From: Streptomyces sp. NBC_00271
Lineage (GTDB): Bacteria; Actinomycetota; Actinomycetes; Streptomycetales; Streptomycetaceae
Length of the DNA: 64,000 bases
NCBI RefSeq assembly: GCF_036178845.1
Contig: NZ_CP108070.1
Location: forward strand, 682,001 to 746,000
Direction: 5' to 3'
The translations under genes were made by a program, and so were the position numbers. The notes under the pieces are model-generated. The model was not told the DNA's origin. It searched no databases and saw nothing but the letters and a program-made list of their open reading frames with translations. Shown one piece after another: positions 26,845 to 35,227 of this stretch. Every line of letters begins with the position of its first letter. Within the stretch, counting starts at the first letter, position 1.

Positions 26845-28245
26845 TCAGCCGGCCTGCCGCCGGTCAGTCGTGGAGCGGTGGGTGAGTGGTTCCCGCAGGC
26901 CCAGGTGCTCGCGCAGCGTCGTACCCGTGTACTCGGTGCGATAGACGCCGCGTTCCTGCAGTGCGGGGACGAGCAGGTCGACGATGTCGTCGAGGCCGTC
27001 GGGGATCAGATACGGCGTGACGTTGAAGCCGTCGACGGCGCCGTGCCGGACGAAGTGGGCGAACTTGTCCGCCAGCCCCGCCGGAGTGCCCACGTGGCCG
27101 CGCTGGGGACCGAGCGCGATGACGGTCTCGCGCAGCGACCACCGGTGTGCCTCGGCCTTCTCCCGCCACTCGGCGACCACCTTGCGCGGGTCGGTGATAC
27201 GCCGGGCGCCGAAGGAACCGTCGTTCTCGGCGACGACCGGGTCCTCCTTGGGCAGCGGACCGTCGGCGTCACGATCGGAGAGGTCCAGGCCCCACAGGAG
27301 TCCGGCGATGCCCAACGCGGTGGCCGGAGTGACCTGTTGGAGGCGGATCCAGCGCTTCTTCTCCAGGGCCTCCTCCTCCGTGGCCCCGATGATGATCTCC
27401 GTGCCCGGGAGGATGCGCAGGTCGTCGTCAGGCCGGCCCACGGCCCGCAGGCGGCGCCGGAGGTCGTCGGCGAAGGCGAGCGCGTCGTCGAAGTCGTTGC
27501 CGTGCGCGGAGAAGATGACGTCGGCGTTGCGGGCGGCGAAGTCCCGGCCCTCACCGGAGTCGCCGGCCTGGAAGATCACGGGGTGCCCCTGGGCGCTGCG
27601 CGGCAGCGTGGGCGCGAGGTCGACGTCGAACTGCGGCCCCCTGTGGCGGACTTGATGTACGGCGCCGGGTGCCGCCCAGGCGGGGGCGCCCGGGGAGCCG
27701 GAGACGGCCCCGTTCTCCCAGCCGTCCCAGAGCGCGCGGGCGACGGTGAGGAACTCCTCGGCGCGCCGGTAGCGGTCGGCGTGGTCGAGGTAGCCGCCGC
27801 GGCGGAAGTTGGCGCCGGTCCAGGCGTTGTCGGTCGTCACCACGTTCCAGCCGGCGCGGCCCTCCGAGAGCAGGTCGAGGCCGGACAGGCGGCGGGCGAG
27901 GTCGGCAGGCTCGTTGAAGGTGGTGTTGGAGGTGCTGACCAGGCCGATCCGGTCGGTGACGGCGGCCAGTGCGGCGAGCTGGGTGATGGCGTCCGGCCGT
28001 CCGGTGATGTCGAGGTCGTGGATCTGTCCGTCGACCTCGCGCAGCCGCAGCCCCTCCCCCAGGAAGAACGCGTCGAACAGGCCCCGTTCGGCGGTCTGGG
28101 CGACGCGCCGAAAGTTGGCAGGGTCGATCTGGGAGCCGCTGGCCGGGTCGGACCAGATGGTCCAGTGGTTGACGCCCTGGAAGAAGACACCGAAGTGGAG
28201 CTGTGCGTCCGGGCGGGGTACGTCGAGGGGGTCGGTGCGGGTCAT
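26845..28245 (-). CDS. LLM-class FMN-dependent monooxygenase (NtaA/SnaA/DszA type)
   Basis: A 466-residue flavin-dependent monooxygenase of the bacterial luciferase fold. Typical segments: HFGVFFQGVNHWTIWSDPASGSQID, FDAFFLGEGL, RIGLVSTSNTTFNEPADLARRLSGLDLLSEGRAGWNVVTT, HPVIFQAGDSGEGRDFAARNADVIFS and a C-terminal ...VPALQERGVYRTEYTGTTLREHLGL. Enzymes of this group use reduced FMN and O2 to cleave chelators, sulfones or other C-S or C-N bonds. It is the second gene of a pair (ATGA overlap), behind an RRHVD leader peptide. That makes organosulfur breakdown under sulfur limitation the likeliest role. Confidence 0.9.
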   Translation of the reverse strand: MTRTDPLDVPRPDAQLHFGVFFQGVNHWTIWSDPASGSQIDPANFRRVAQTAERGLFDAFFLGEGLRLREVDGQIHDLDITGRPDAITQLAALAAVTDRIGLVSTSNTTFNEPADLARRLSGLDLLSEGRAGWNVVTTDNAWTGANFRRGGYLDHADRYRRAEEFLTVARALWDGWENGAVSGSPGAPAWAAPGAVHQVRHRGPQFDVDLAPTLPRSAQGHPVIFQAGDSGEGRDFAARNADVIFSAHGNDFDDALAFADDLRRRLRAVGRPDDDLRILPGTEIIIGATEEEALEKKRWIRLQQVTPATALGIAGLLWGLDLSDRDADGPLPKEDPVVAENDGSFGARRITDPRKVVAEWREKAEAHRWSLRETVIALGPQRGHVGTPAGLADKFAHFVRHGAVDGFNVTPYLIPDGLDDIVDLLVPALQERGVYRTEYTGTTLREHLGLREPLTHRSTTDRRQAG

Positions 28246-29351
28246 CGGGTCTCCTCAAGGGCCTCGAACGCCGCACCGGCGGCGTAGCGGTTGGCGGGCC
28301 GTTCGAGGCCCAAGTGGATGCGTAGGGACGCGCCGGGCAGCGGGCGGACGGCGTGCCGCCGCTCGAAGAGGTGGGGCAGGACGAGCCGGGACAGCTCCGG
28401 CAGGTCCTCGTCCAGCACCAGCGGGTGCAGGCGTACGCCGTCCACGATGCCTCTCAACTGCTCCAGCAGGGTGGCGAGTCCGGCGGCGGATCCGATGTGG
28501 CGCAGCCGTCCGCCGGTGGTCCAGGGCGCATGCCGCTCGAGGTCGGCGACGCGCTCCTCGGCCGTGGCGTCCACGCTGTCGAGGGCGACCTCGACCTCGG
28601 CGAAGGTGCGCGGTGTTCCGGCGGCAGCCGCGGCCGCGGTCACCGCGGCGATGTCGCGGCCCTCGACGAGGGCGACGTCGAGTTGTTCGGCGGGCACGAG
28701 ATCGGGCCGGCCGAGGACGACGAGTTGGCCCTGGGGCGGACGAGGGACGATCGCCGGGCCCTTCACGGCGTAGGTGTCGCCGGTGAAGTCGACGTAGTGG
28801 AGCCGGTCGCGGTCGAGGTAGCGGCTGGTGGCCACGGAGCGGATGACCGCGTCGTCCTCCCAGGAGTCCCACAGGGCGCGGACGACCTCGATGCCGTCGC
28901 GGGACTCGCGGGCGCGGGCGGCGGCGCCGTCGACGAGGGGGCGGTCCCAGGCGCGGGCCGCCTCAGGACGTGCCTCCTCGCTCACCACCCACCCGGCACG
29001 CCCGATCGAGATGTGGTCCAGGGACGCCAACTGGCTGGAGACGTGGAACGGTTCGGCATAGGTGACCGGAACGACCGGCGCGATGCCGATGACACTCGTC
29101 GACGCGGCGAGGAACGCGGCCCGCTCCACCGCACCGATGCGGCCGACCGCGTCGGGCGTGGCGCCGGGCGGGAGTGCGCCGTCCTCCAGGGTGAGCAGGG
29201 TGAACCCGGCGTTCTCCGCGGCGGCGGCGACGCGCGCCACGCGGCGTGGGGTCAGCAGGTGGTCGGGTGAGTGGGCGGCGCGGCGCCAGGCCGCGGGGTG
29301 AGCGCCGTCACCGTCGAGTTCGACGGCGAGCCGCAGGGCAGGGCCGGACAT
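28242..29351 (-). CDS. LLM-class FMN-dependent monooxygenase
   Basis: A 369-residue relative of the downstream LLM enzyme, shorter and more divergent. RVARVAAAAENAGFTLLTLEDGAL, RAAFLAASTSVIGIAPVVPV, EPFHVSSQLASLDHISIGRAGWVVS and a C-terminal VLPHLFERRHAVRPLPGASLRIHLGLERP place it in the luciferase-like fold. The pair may oxidise one substrate in sequence. The reduced flavin must come from elsewhere, since no flavin reductase lies in this operon. The start ATG at 29351 lies 52 bp after the leader peptide's stop codon. Confidence 0.88.
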   Translation of the reverse strand: MSGPALRLAVELDGDGAHPAAWRRAAHSPDHLLTPRRVARVAAAAENAGFTLLTLEDGALPPGATPDAVGRIGAVERAAFLAASTSVIGIAPVVPVTYAEPFHVSSQLASLDHISIGRAGWVVSEEARPEAARAWDRPLVDGAAARARESRDGIEVVRALWDSWEDDAVIRSVATSRYLDRDRLHYVDFTGDTYAVKGPAIVPRPPQGQLVVLGRPDLVPAEQLDVALVEGRDIAAVTAAAAAAGTPRTFAEVEVALDSVDATAEERVADLERHAPWTTGGRLRHIGSAAGLATLLEQLRGIVDGVRLHPLVLDEDLPELSRLVLPHLFERRHAVRPLPGASLRIHLGLERPANRYAAGAAFEALEETR

Positions 29352-29382
29352 GGGGTTCCTTCCGAGGGCACGACAAGACGGC

Positions 29383-29397
29383 CGGCCCGACGGGCCG
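29383..29397 (-). terminator. Hairpin between leader peptide and LLM genes (possible attenuator)
   Basis: CGGCCC-GTC-GGGCCG on the transcribed strand, a 6-bp perfect stem with a 3-nt loop, starting 6 nt after the leader stop codon. It could be the terminator-like half of an attenuator; no antiterminator was modelled. Confidence 0.45.
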
Positions 29398-29403
29398 ACG
29401 GGG

Positions 29404-29520
29404 TCAAGGGCGTGCGGAAGGACAGACGGCGGAGGCGGTGCGGCAGTAGTCGACGTGCCGCCGGATGATCAGCCGCGTCCCCGTGCCGGCACCGTGTGGT
29501 GCGGCGCCACGTACGCGCAT
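29404..29520 (-). CDS. RRHVD-type leader peptide upstream of the LLM monooxygenases (putative cysteine attenuator)
   Basis: A 38-codon minus-strand ORF with an ATG at 29520, GGAGG 7 nt upstream, and a C-terminal half RRHVDYCRTASAVCPSARP. The RRHVD core followed by spaced Cys codons (two here) matches the cysteine leader-peptide class of Streptomyces and the copy before metY (RRHVDYVRVTTTGC). When cysteine is scarce, ribosome stalling at the Cys codons would change folding of the downstream RNA and allow expression of the monooxygenases. The motif, ribosome site and position are seen; the mechanism is inferred. Confidence 0.82.
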   Translation of the reverse strand: MRVRGAAPHGAGTGTRLIIRRHVDYCRTASAVCPSARP

Positions 29521-29553
29521 CGGGGCCTCCACCCGTCCGGGAGCGATCGCTTC

Positions 29554-29584
29554 AACCTACGTCGTCGCCCCCGGAAGGTGTCAA
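29554..29584 (-). promoter_or_regulatory. Candidate promoter of the leader/LLM operon
   Basis: On the minus strand TTGACA (29584-29579), a 19-bp spacer, and TAGGTT (29559-29554), ending 33 bp upstream of the leader ATG. Spacing is slightly longer than the usual 17-18 bp. Confidence 0.5.
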
Positions 29585-30320
29585 GAACATTAGATGTACG
29601 CGCATACAGCAGCACCACGGTCGGCAGACCGGCTCGCCGGCTCCTCGCCCTGGACACCATCCAGCATGCCGAACTGTCCCCAGCGCTTTGGACGATGCAT
29701 GCGTGCGGCGTGGACGCTCCTCTCCGGCACACGGCTGGGCGCACTGGACGGCTGGGGGTACGGAAGCGGCGCGGAGGAGCAGTGCGGAGCACCGACGGCC
29801 ACGTTTGTGCCGTTTGTTCTTCCACGCTCCTCTTGCGACCGTCCGGAGCAAGGCGCCGTCCACCCGACGCGTTTGCGAAGGAGTGAAGCGCGGGAGGGCG
29901 GACGTACGCCGAGTAGGGCAGGCCGGGACGGGCTGTGGATGATGCCCGTCGCAACGGGAACAGCCCTGCCTCGCCCATGTCTTTGGTGGCGGGCGCTCGT
30001 GGCTGCGGGCGCAAGGAGTCTTCACCGAGAGACGTCAACTCCCCCAAGGTTCGGCCCGGCTCCCGGCTGGTCGGGCGAAGGGAGCAGGTCTGCATCCTCG
30101 ACTGCGCGGACCCGCGCGTGAGGGCCTGTTGTGACTGACCGCCAGACATGCCAGACCCGCCGGGGGTCCGGGGCCGCTCGCCGGTCCAGGGAGGCGTGAC
30201 CACTCGCCGGCCTCGGGATCACGACACTCAGAGCACCCGGCTGTGAACTTCGCGCTCAGAAAGTTCTGTTGGCCTCGTTGACATGCCGCAAGCACTCGCG
30301 TTTCACTCAACACTCGTGCA
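29585..30320. other. Long intergenic region, no gene recognised
   Basis: About 735 bp between the LLM operon promoter and the GH92 operator. Open frames exist on both strands but are the unconstrained frames expected of GC-rich DNA, with Arg/Pro/Ser-rich translations and no motif or ribosome site. I see no tRNA, transposase remnant or repeat array. Confidence 0.5.
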
Positions 30321-30334
30321 TGGCAACGTTGTCA
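30321..30334. promoter_or_regulatory. LacI-family operator upstream of GH92
   Basis: TGGCAACGTTGTCA, a near-perfect palindrome centred on CG, differs at one position from TGACAACGTTGTCA, the typical site of actinobacterial LacI-family sugar repressors. It lies 104 bp upstream of the mannosidase start. No lacI gene is in the window, so a regulator elsewhere is implied. Confidence 0.6.
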
Positions 30335-30437
30335 GGCTGTCGGAGCGACCCGGCACCGTTGCCCGCCGCTGACGTTCCCCGTTCCCCGAGGACGTCAGCA
30401 CCGATGTGCGAATCGTGAACCGCTGCGGAGGCAACCG

Positions 30438-33400
30438 ATGGTCAGACCTCGACGTTCTACGGCGCCACGTGACCGAATGAGATTCCGCCAACGCCTGGCG
30501 GTGGTGTCCGTCCTGGGCATCGCCGTACTCCCACTCCCGGCGATCGGGAGCGCCCATGCCGCGGGCGCCGCGACGCCTGCCTTGGTGAAGGACCCCGCGT
30601 CCCTCGTCAACCCCCTCATCGGCACCTCCGGCGCGGTGGACACCTTTCCCGGCCCCGACATGCCGGCCGGCATGGTGCAGTGGGGTCCCGACACGACGCC
30701 CGACCGCCCCTCGGGCGGCGGCTACGAGTACAACGACAACAAGATCTCCGGCTTCAGCCTCACCCATGTCTCGGGACCCGGCTGCGGCGTCGCGGGCGAC
30801 CTGCCCATCCTGCCGGTGACCGGCGCGCTGTCGGGCAACCTCGGCGATGCGTCCGTCGGCTTCAGCCACGACGACGAACAGGCGGGCATCGGGTACTACA
30901 AAGTCACGGACGCGAACGGCGTCAAGACCCAGCTGAGCGACACCACCCGCGCCGGCCTGGGCACCTTCACCTTCCCCACGGGCCGGCAGGCGAACCTGCT
31001 GTTCAAGCTCAGCGGGGGCGCCACACAGGTGGACGGGACCCGCGTCCAGGTGGTGAACGACAAGGAGATCCGCGGCTCGATCGACAGCGGTCACTTCTGC
31101 GGCGCGAGCAACAGGTACACGCTGCACTTCGACATCAAGTTCGACCAGCCGTTCACCGCGAGCGGCACCTGGGTCGGCAGCACCATCAACTCCGGCGCGA
31201 CGTCGCTGAAGGCGGGCAAGGCCCAGCAGACCCTGCGGGCGCACCCGTCGAAACCGCTCAAGGAGAAGCACTTCACCGTTCCTGCGGCGCCCTCCCCGAC
31301 CGTGCACGGGAACGGCCCCACGTCCACGAGCACCCCGTCCCCGGCGCCCAGCGCCGACGCCGCGCCCCGGACGTCCGCCACGAGCAAGTCCGTCCAGCCC
31401 CCCACCACGGGTGCGAACGGCATGTACCTGACCTTCGACACCTCCTCGACCCCGACGGTGAGCGCGAAGGTCGGTATCTCGTACACGAATGACGCCAACG
31501 CCGCGGACAACCTCACCACCGAGATCAAGAATTGGAACCTCGGCGCCGTCGAACAGGCGAACCACGACGCCTGGAACGCGGTGCTGAACAAGATCCAGAC
31601 CGGCGGCGGATCCTCGGATCAGCAGGTGCAGTTCTACACCGCGCTCTACCACGCGCTGCTGCACCCCAACGTCTTCTCCGACGACAACGGCCAGTACATG
31701 GGCATGGACAACCAGGTCCACAAGCTGGCCAAGGGCCAGCAGGCCCAGTACGCCAACTACTCGGGCTGGGACACCTACCGCTCCCAGACCCAGCTGATGG
31801 CGATGGTCGAGCCCAAGGTCACCAGCGACGTCGTCACCTCGATGCTCAACGGCTACGACCAGACGGGCCTGCTGCCCAAGTGGGCCTCGAACAACGGCGA
31901 GAGCTATGTGATGGTCGGCGACCCCGCCGCCGGAATCATCGCCGACGCATACGCCTTCGGCGCCCGGAGCTTCGACGCCGACAAGGCGCTCGCCGCCCTG
32001 CAGCACGAGGCCACCGCCCCGAACAACGACCGCCCCGGCGAGTCGGTGCGGGACGCGAAGGGCTACCTCCCACTGGACGAGAACGACTACGGCTGCTGCA
32101 ACTTCTACGGCCCGGTCTCCACGCAGCTGGAGTACGACTCCGCCGACTACGCCATCGCCGCCTTCGCGAAGTCGCTGGGCAAGACGGCCGTCTACGACAA
32201 GTTCGCCACTCGCGCCCAGGACTGGATGAACGTCTTCAACCCGCAGACCGGCTACATCCAGGGCAAGAACAAGGACGGCCAGTTCGCGACCGGTTTCACC
32301 CCCGGCACCTCCAACGGCTTCGTGGAGGGCACCTCGGCCCAGTACACGCCGATGGTCCCGTTCAACCTGCGGCAGCTCATCCAGGCGCAGGGCGGTGCCA
32401 AGGCGTACTCGTCCTTCCTGGACGGCCTGCTCGACAACATCACGCACCCCGGCAACACCGACGCCGACCTGAGCAACGAGCCCAGCGTGGAGATCCCCTG
32501 GGAGTACGACTACACCGGCCAGCCGTGGAAGACCCAGGCGGCCGTCCGCAAGGCCCAGCAGAACCTGTACTTCAACGCTCCGGTCGGCTCGTTCGGCAAC
32601 GACGACCTCGGCGCGATGAGCTCCTGGTACGTCTGGTCCGAGCTCGGCATGTACCCGGAGACCCCGGGCACGGACACCCTGGCGCTCGGCAGCCCGGCGT
32701 TCCCGGTGGCCAAGGTGACCTTCGGCAACGGCAAGACGGTGCGGATCAACGCTCCGCAGGCCGCGCCCGACGCGCCGTACGTGCAGTCGCTCGACGTCAA
32801 GGGCAAGGAGTGGAACACCTCCTGGCTGACGTACCAGCAATTCGCGGGTGCGGGCACGGTCGACTTCACCCTCGGCACCGAACCCGACAAGTCCTGGGCG
32901 TCCGACCCATCGGCGGCACCGCCGTCCGACGCCACGGGCGGCGACCGGGTCCTGGCGGCGACCGGCCCCTCCAGCGACGGCCTGGTGCTCCAGCCGGGCG
33001 CGTCCGATGACGGCACGCTCGACCTGACCAACCTCGGCGGCAAGGCCGTCACGGTCGACTGGAAGGCGACGGCGCCCTCCGGCATCACGCTGGACACGAC
33101 ATCCGGCTCGGTGGCGGTGCCCGCCTCGGGCAGCGCCGAGGCGAAGGTCCATGTGACGGCGGGCACGAGCGAGGGAACCTTCCCTGTCACCTTCGCGCTG
33201 ACCGACCACAGCACCGGCGCGGCGCTCAGCGGGGCCACCCTCCGCGTGGCCGTGGCCAAGGCCGGTGCGCTGTGGCCGTACGACACCAACGAGGGCATCT
33301 ACCCCGACGGCACCGGCTACTCGGGCGGCTTCGACGGCGGCGGTTGGGCGTTCTCGCACAACGCGCTGTCGGCGGCGGGAGTCACCAGCGGCTCCACCCT

Positions 33401-33851
33401 CACGGTCGACGGCATCTCCTACACCTGGCCGACGGTGACATCCGGTCAGCTCGACAACCTGGAGATGGCCGGTCAGACCATCCCGATGCCGGCCGGTACG
33501 TCGGGTGCGTCGCTGGGCCTGCTGGGCTCGGCGGCCAACGCGCCGACCGACGGCAGCGGGGTCTCGGGCACGGTGACCGTCACCTACACCGACGGCACCA
33601 CCTCCCAGGCGACCGTCGGCTTCTCGGACTGGACACTCAACGGCGGGTCGAGCAAGCCGCTCGCGAGTGACACGACGGCCGTCACGACGGCCTACCGCAA
33701 CACCGGAAGCGGAGGTCGGGACAACGTGAAGACCTACGTCTTCGCCACGAAGGTCCCGCTCGACGCGTCCAAGCAGGTGGCGTCGATCACGCTGCCGGTG
33801 ACGGGCTCGACGGGCACCGACCACCTGTTCGCCTACGGCTTCGGCCAGTAA
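30438..33851 (+). CDS. Secreted GH92 alpha-mannosidase with C-terminal accessory domains
   Basis: A 1137-residue secreted glycoside hydrolase. The start ATG (GGAGG 7 bp upstream) leads into a signal peptide ending near GSAHAAG. The GH92 N-terminal beta domain follows (VNPLIGTSG...FPGPDMPAGMVQWGPDT, FSLTHVSGPGC), then the (alpha/alpha)6 domain. Expected catalytic features are present: GFVEGTSAQY (general acid Glu) and GNDDLGAMSSWYVWSELGMYP (calcium-assisted base Asp). A Pro/Ser/Thr-rich linker of about 60 residues (near 280-325) interrupts the N-terminal domain. After about residue 825 come a NEW3-like beta domain and a terminal beta-sandwich (GYSGGFDGGGWAFS...) that may bind carbohydrate. GH92 enzymes trim alpha-mannosides from glycans or mannoproteins. 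Confidence 0.93.
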   Translation: MVRPRRSTAPRDRMRFRQRLAVVSVLGIAVLPLPAIGSAHAAGAATPALVKDPASLVNPLIGTSGAVDTFPGPDMPAGMVQWGPDTTPDRPSGGGYEYNDNKISGFSLTHVSGPGCGVAGDLPILPVTGALSGNLGDASVGFSHDDEQAGIGYYKVTDANGVKTQLSDTTRAGLGTFTFPTGRQANLLFKLSGGATQVDGTRVQVVNDKEIRGSIDSGHFCGASNRYTLHFDIKFDQPFTASGTWVGSTINSGATSLKAGKAQQTLRAHPSKPLKEKHFTVPAAPSPTVHGNGPTSTSTPSPAPSADAAPRTSATSKSVQPPTTGANGMYLTFDTSSTPTVSAKVGISYTNDANAADNLTTEIKNWNLGAVEQANHDAWNAVLNKIQTGGGSSDQQVQFYTALYHALLHPNVFSDDNGQYMGMDNQVHKLAKGQQAQYANYSGWDTYRSQTQLMAMVEPKVTSDVVTSMLNGYDQTGLLPKWASNNGESYVMVGDPAAGIIADAYAFGARSFDADKALAALQHEATAPNNDRPGESVRDAKGYLPLDENDYGCCNFYGPVSTQLEYDSADYAIAAFAKSLGKTAVYDKFATRAQDWMNVFNPQTGYIQGKNKDGQFATGFTPGTSNGFVEGTSAQYTPMVPFNLRQLIQAQGGAKAYSSFLDGLLDNITHPGNTDADLSNEPSVEIPWEYDYTGQPWKTQAAVRKAQQNLYFNAPVGSFGNDDLGAMSSWYVWSELGMYPETPGTDTLALGSPAFPVAKVTFGNGKTVRINAPQAAPDAPYVQSLDVKGKEWNTSWLTYQQFAGAGTVDFTLGTEPDKSWASDPSAAPPSDATGGDRVLAATGPSSDGLVLQPGASDDGTLDLTNLGGKAVTVDWKATAPSGITLDTTSGSVAVPASGSAEAKVHVTAGTSEGTFPVTFALTDHSTGAALSGATLRVAVAKAGALWPYDTNEGIYPDGTGYSGGFDGGGWAFSHNALSAAGVTSGSTLTVDGISYTWPTVTSGQLDNLEMAGQTIPMPAGTSGASLGLLGSAANAPTDGSGVSGTVTVTYTDGTTSQATVGFSDWTLNGGSSKPLASDTTAVTTAYRNTGSGGRDNVKTYVFATKVPLDASKQVASITLPVTGSTGTDHLFAYGFGQ

Positions 33852-33876
33852 GAGCCCGGCACGCGCCGACGAATGC

Positions 33877-33912
33877 GGGCCGGTTCCCAGGCACAAGCCC
33901 AGGAACCGGCCC
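33877..33912 (+). terminator. Terminator hairpin after GH92
   Basis: GGGCCGGTTCC / GGAACCGGCCC, an 11-bp perfect stem with a 14-nt loop, 25 bp after the mannosidase stop. No T-run. Confidence 0.75.
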
Positions 33913-34133
33913 CACGCGGGCGCAGGGCCGCCCGGCCATCCCCTACCTGGAACCGTTCGTGGCCGCGTTCCTGCTACCGGGCAGGCCGCGGAAGCGTCCA
34001 CCTCGACATCGGCGAAGTCCCAACTCCAGGGGAACGCAGCCTGGTGGCGCAGCGTGAGTCCGGTGTCGACAAGGCAGCCGTCGATCGGATCAGGGTGGAC
34101 CCGAATGGGCGCAGTCTCCGTCGAAGGGTGCGT

Positions 34134-34364
34134 TCAAGATGCTCGTCGTCGGTAAAGGCGGTGTTGGCCGACGGGCCACGCCGTAATAGCGAGCAGTCTG
34201 CCCTGCGGTGTGTTCCACCAGTCGCCCGCGGTGTCGCCGGTGGTTCCCATCAGCCGACGGGTCGTGGTGACCACGACGAACGACATGACTGTGGTCATGG
34301 TGAGTTCGAGTACGGCTGCCCGGAAGGTGCGCCGCCATGCGAAGGACGCGGGCACCGGACACAC
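34134..34364 (-). CDS. Possible small membrane protein or gene remnant
   Basis: A 76-codon minus-strand frame starting 26 bp after the DUF1275 stop. It has one hydrophobic stretch (AVLELTMTTVMSFVVVTTTRRLMG) and then GDWWNTPQGRLLAITAWPVG. Its third codon positions are strongly G/C, unlike the neighbouring frames, so it looks coding or recently so. I do not recognise it. It could be a real short gene co-transcribed with DUF1275 or the tail of a lost membrane protein. Confidence 0.35.
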   Translation of the reverse strand: MCPVPASFAWRRTFRAAVLELTMTTVMSFVVVTTTRRLMGTTGDTAGDWWNTPQGRLLAITAWPVGQHRLYRRRAS

Positions 34365-34389
34365 GCGGTGTCCTGGCGCTCGAGGTCGG

Positions 34390-35124
34390 TCACAGCGGGT
34401 CGGTCCAGGCGGCGTCGGAGCGGGTCAGCGTGAACGCGGCGATGGTTGTGGCCGCGAGGAGTATCGCGGCGAACAGCAGGGGCTGGGCCGGGCCCCCGTG
34501 CAGGATGGTGACGGCGCCGACGAGGCCGCCGGAGAACATCGCCGCCGCTGAGAGCAGACGTCGGCCGGCCTTGCTGCCTCGGCCTCCGGCGGCACGACTG
34601 TCGGAGGCGATGCCGGTGATGGTGAGCGTCAGGACGGTCGTGGTCAGATCGGGTACGGCCAGCGCGCGTGCGGCGGCGTTCTGCACGCCCATGGCGAGGC
34701 CGAGCAGCGCGATCAGCGCGTACTGGCTGGTGCCCGCGTAGGGGGTGGCGGCGGCCCGGGCGACGACGTACGCCGCCAGGACCAGAACCGTCTCCACGAC
34801 AAGGGCCAGGTGCAGTACACGTCCGCGGTGCGCACGCGCCCCATGGGCCACGCGGCCGCCCAGCAGGGCGCCCACCGCGAACGCGGCGAGCGCGGCGAGC
34901 GACGCGGCCAGGGAGAAGCCCGCGGCACCGGCGATCGCGAAGCCGGAGAAGACCACGTTGCCGGTCATGTTGGCGACGAAGACATGCCCCAGGCCGAGGT
35001 AGCTGAAGGCATCCACGAGGCCGGTCACCACCGTCAGCGCGAGCATCAGCGGCGGGAGTGGGCCGTGCCGGTCTTTTCCGTCGGGGACGACGGTGGCCCA
35101 TGCGTCGCGCAGTACGACCAGCAT
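34390..35124 (-). CDS. DUF1275 (YoaK-type) membrane protein
   Basis: A 244-residue integral membrane protein with about six hydrophobic segments and the family's early motif LTVVTGLVDAFSYLGLGHVFVANMTGNVVFSGF, plus AMGVQNAAARALAVPDLTTTVLTLTITG in the middle. The function of DUF1275/YoaK proteins is not settled. The gene follows the lysR gene on the same strand with a 103-bp gap, so LysR could regulate it or share a transcript. Confidence 0.88.
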   Translation of the reverse strand: MLVVLRDAWATVVPDGKDRHGPLPPLMLALTVVTGLVDAFSYLGLGHVFVANMTGNVVFSGFAIAGAAGFSLAASLAALAAFAVGALLGGRVAHGARAHRGRVLHLALVVETVLVLAAYVVARAAATPYAGTSQYALIALLGLAMGVQNAAARALAVPDLTTTVLTLTITGIASDSRAAGGRGSKAGRRLLSAAAMFSGGLVGAVTILHGGPAQPLLFAAILLAATTIAAFTLTRSDAAWTDPL

Positions 35125-35227
35125 GACAACGCTCCGATTCGTGAGGCGGGCGGTTCCCGTTCAGCCTCTGGCGCGACGAGCGTTTCGTCCAACATATGGA
35201 TGCGGGCGCAGCAATCGGTCACGCCGA

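Noticed and set aside
29469..30203. Minus-strand open frame of 244 codons in the long intergenic region
   Set aside because: Arg/Pro/Ser-rich translation with no ribosome site or motif; consistent with GC-rich noncoding DNA.
30303..34001. 1232-codon minus-strand frame opposite GH92
   Set aside because: A Val/Gly/Arg-rich antisense frame with no domain. The plus-strand GH92 motifs and signal peptide are unambiguous.
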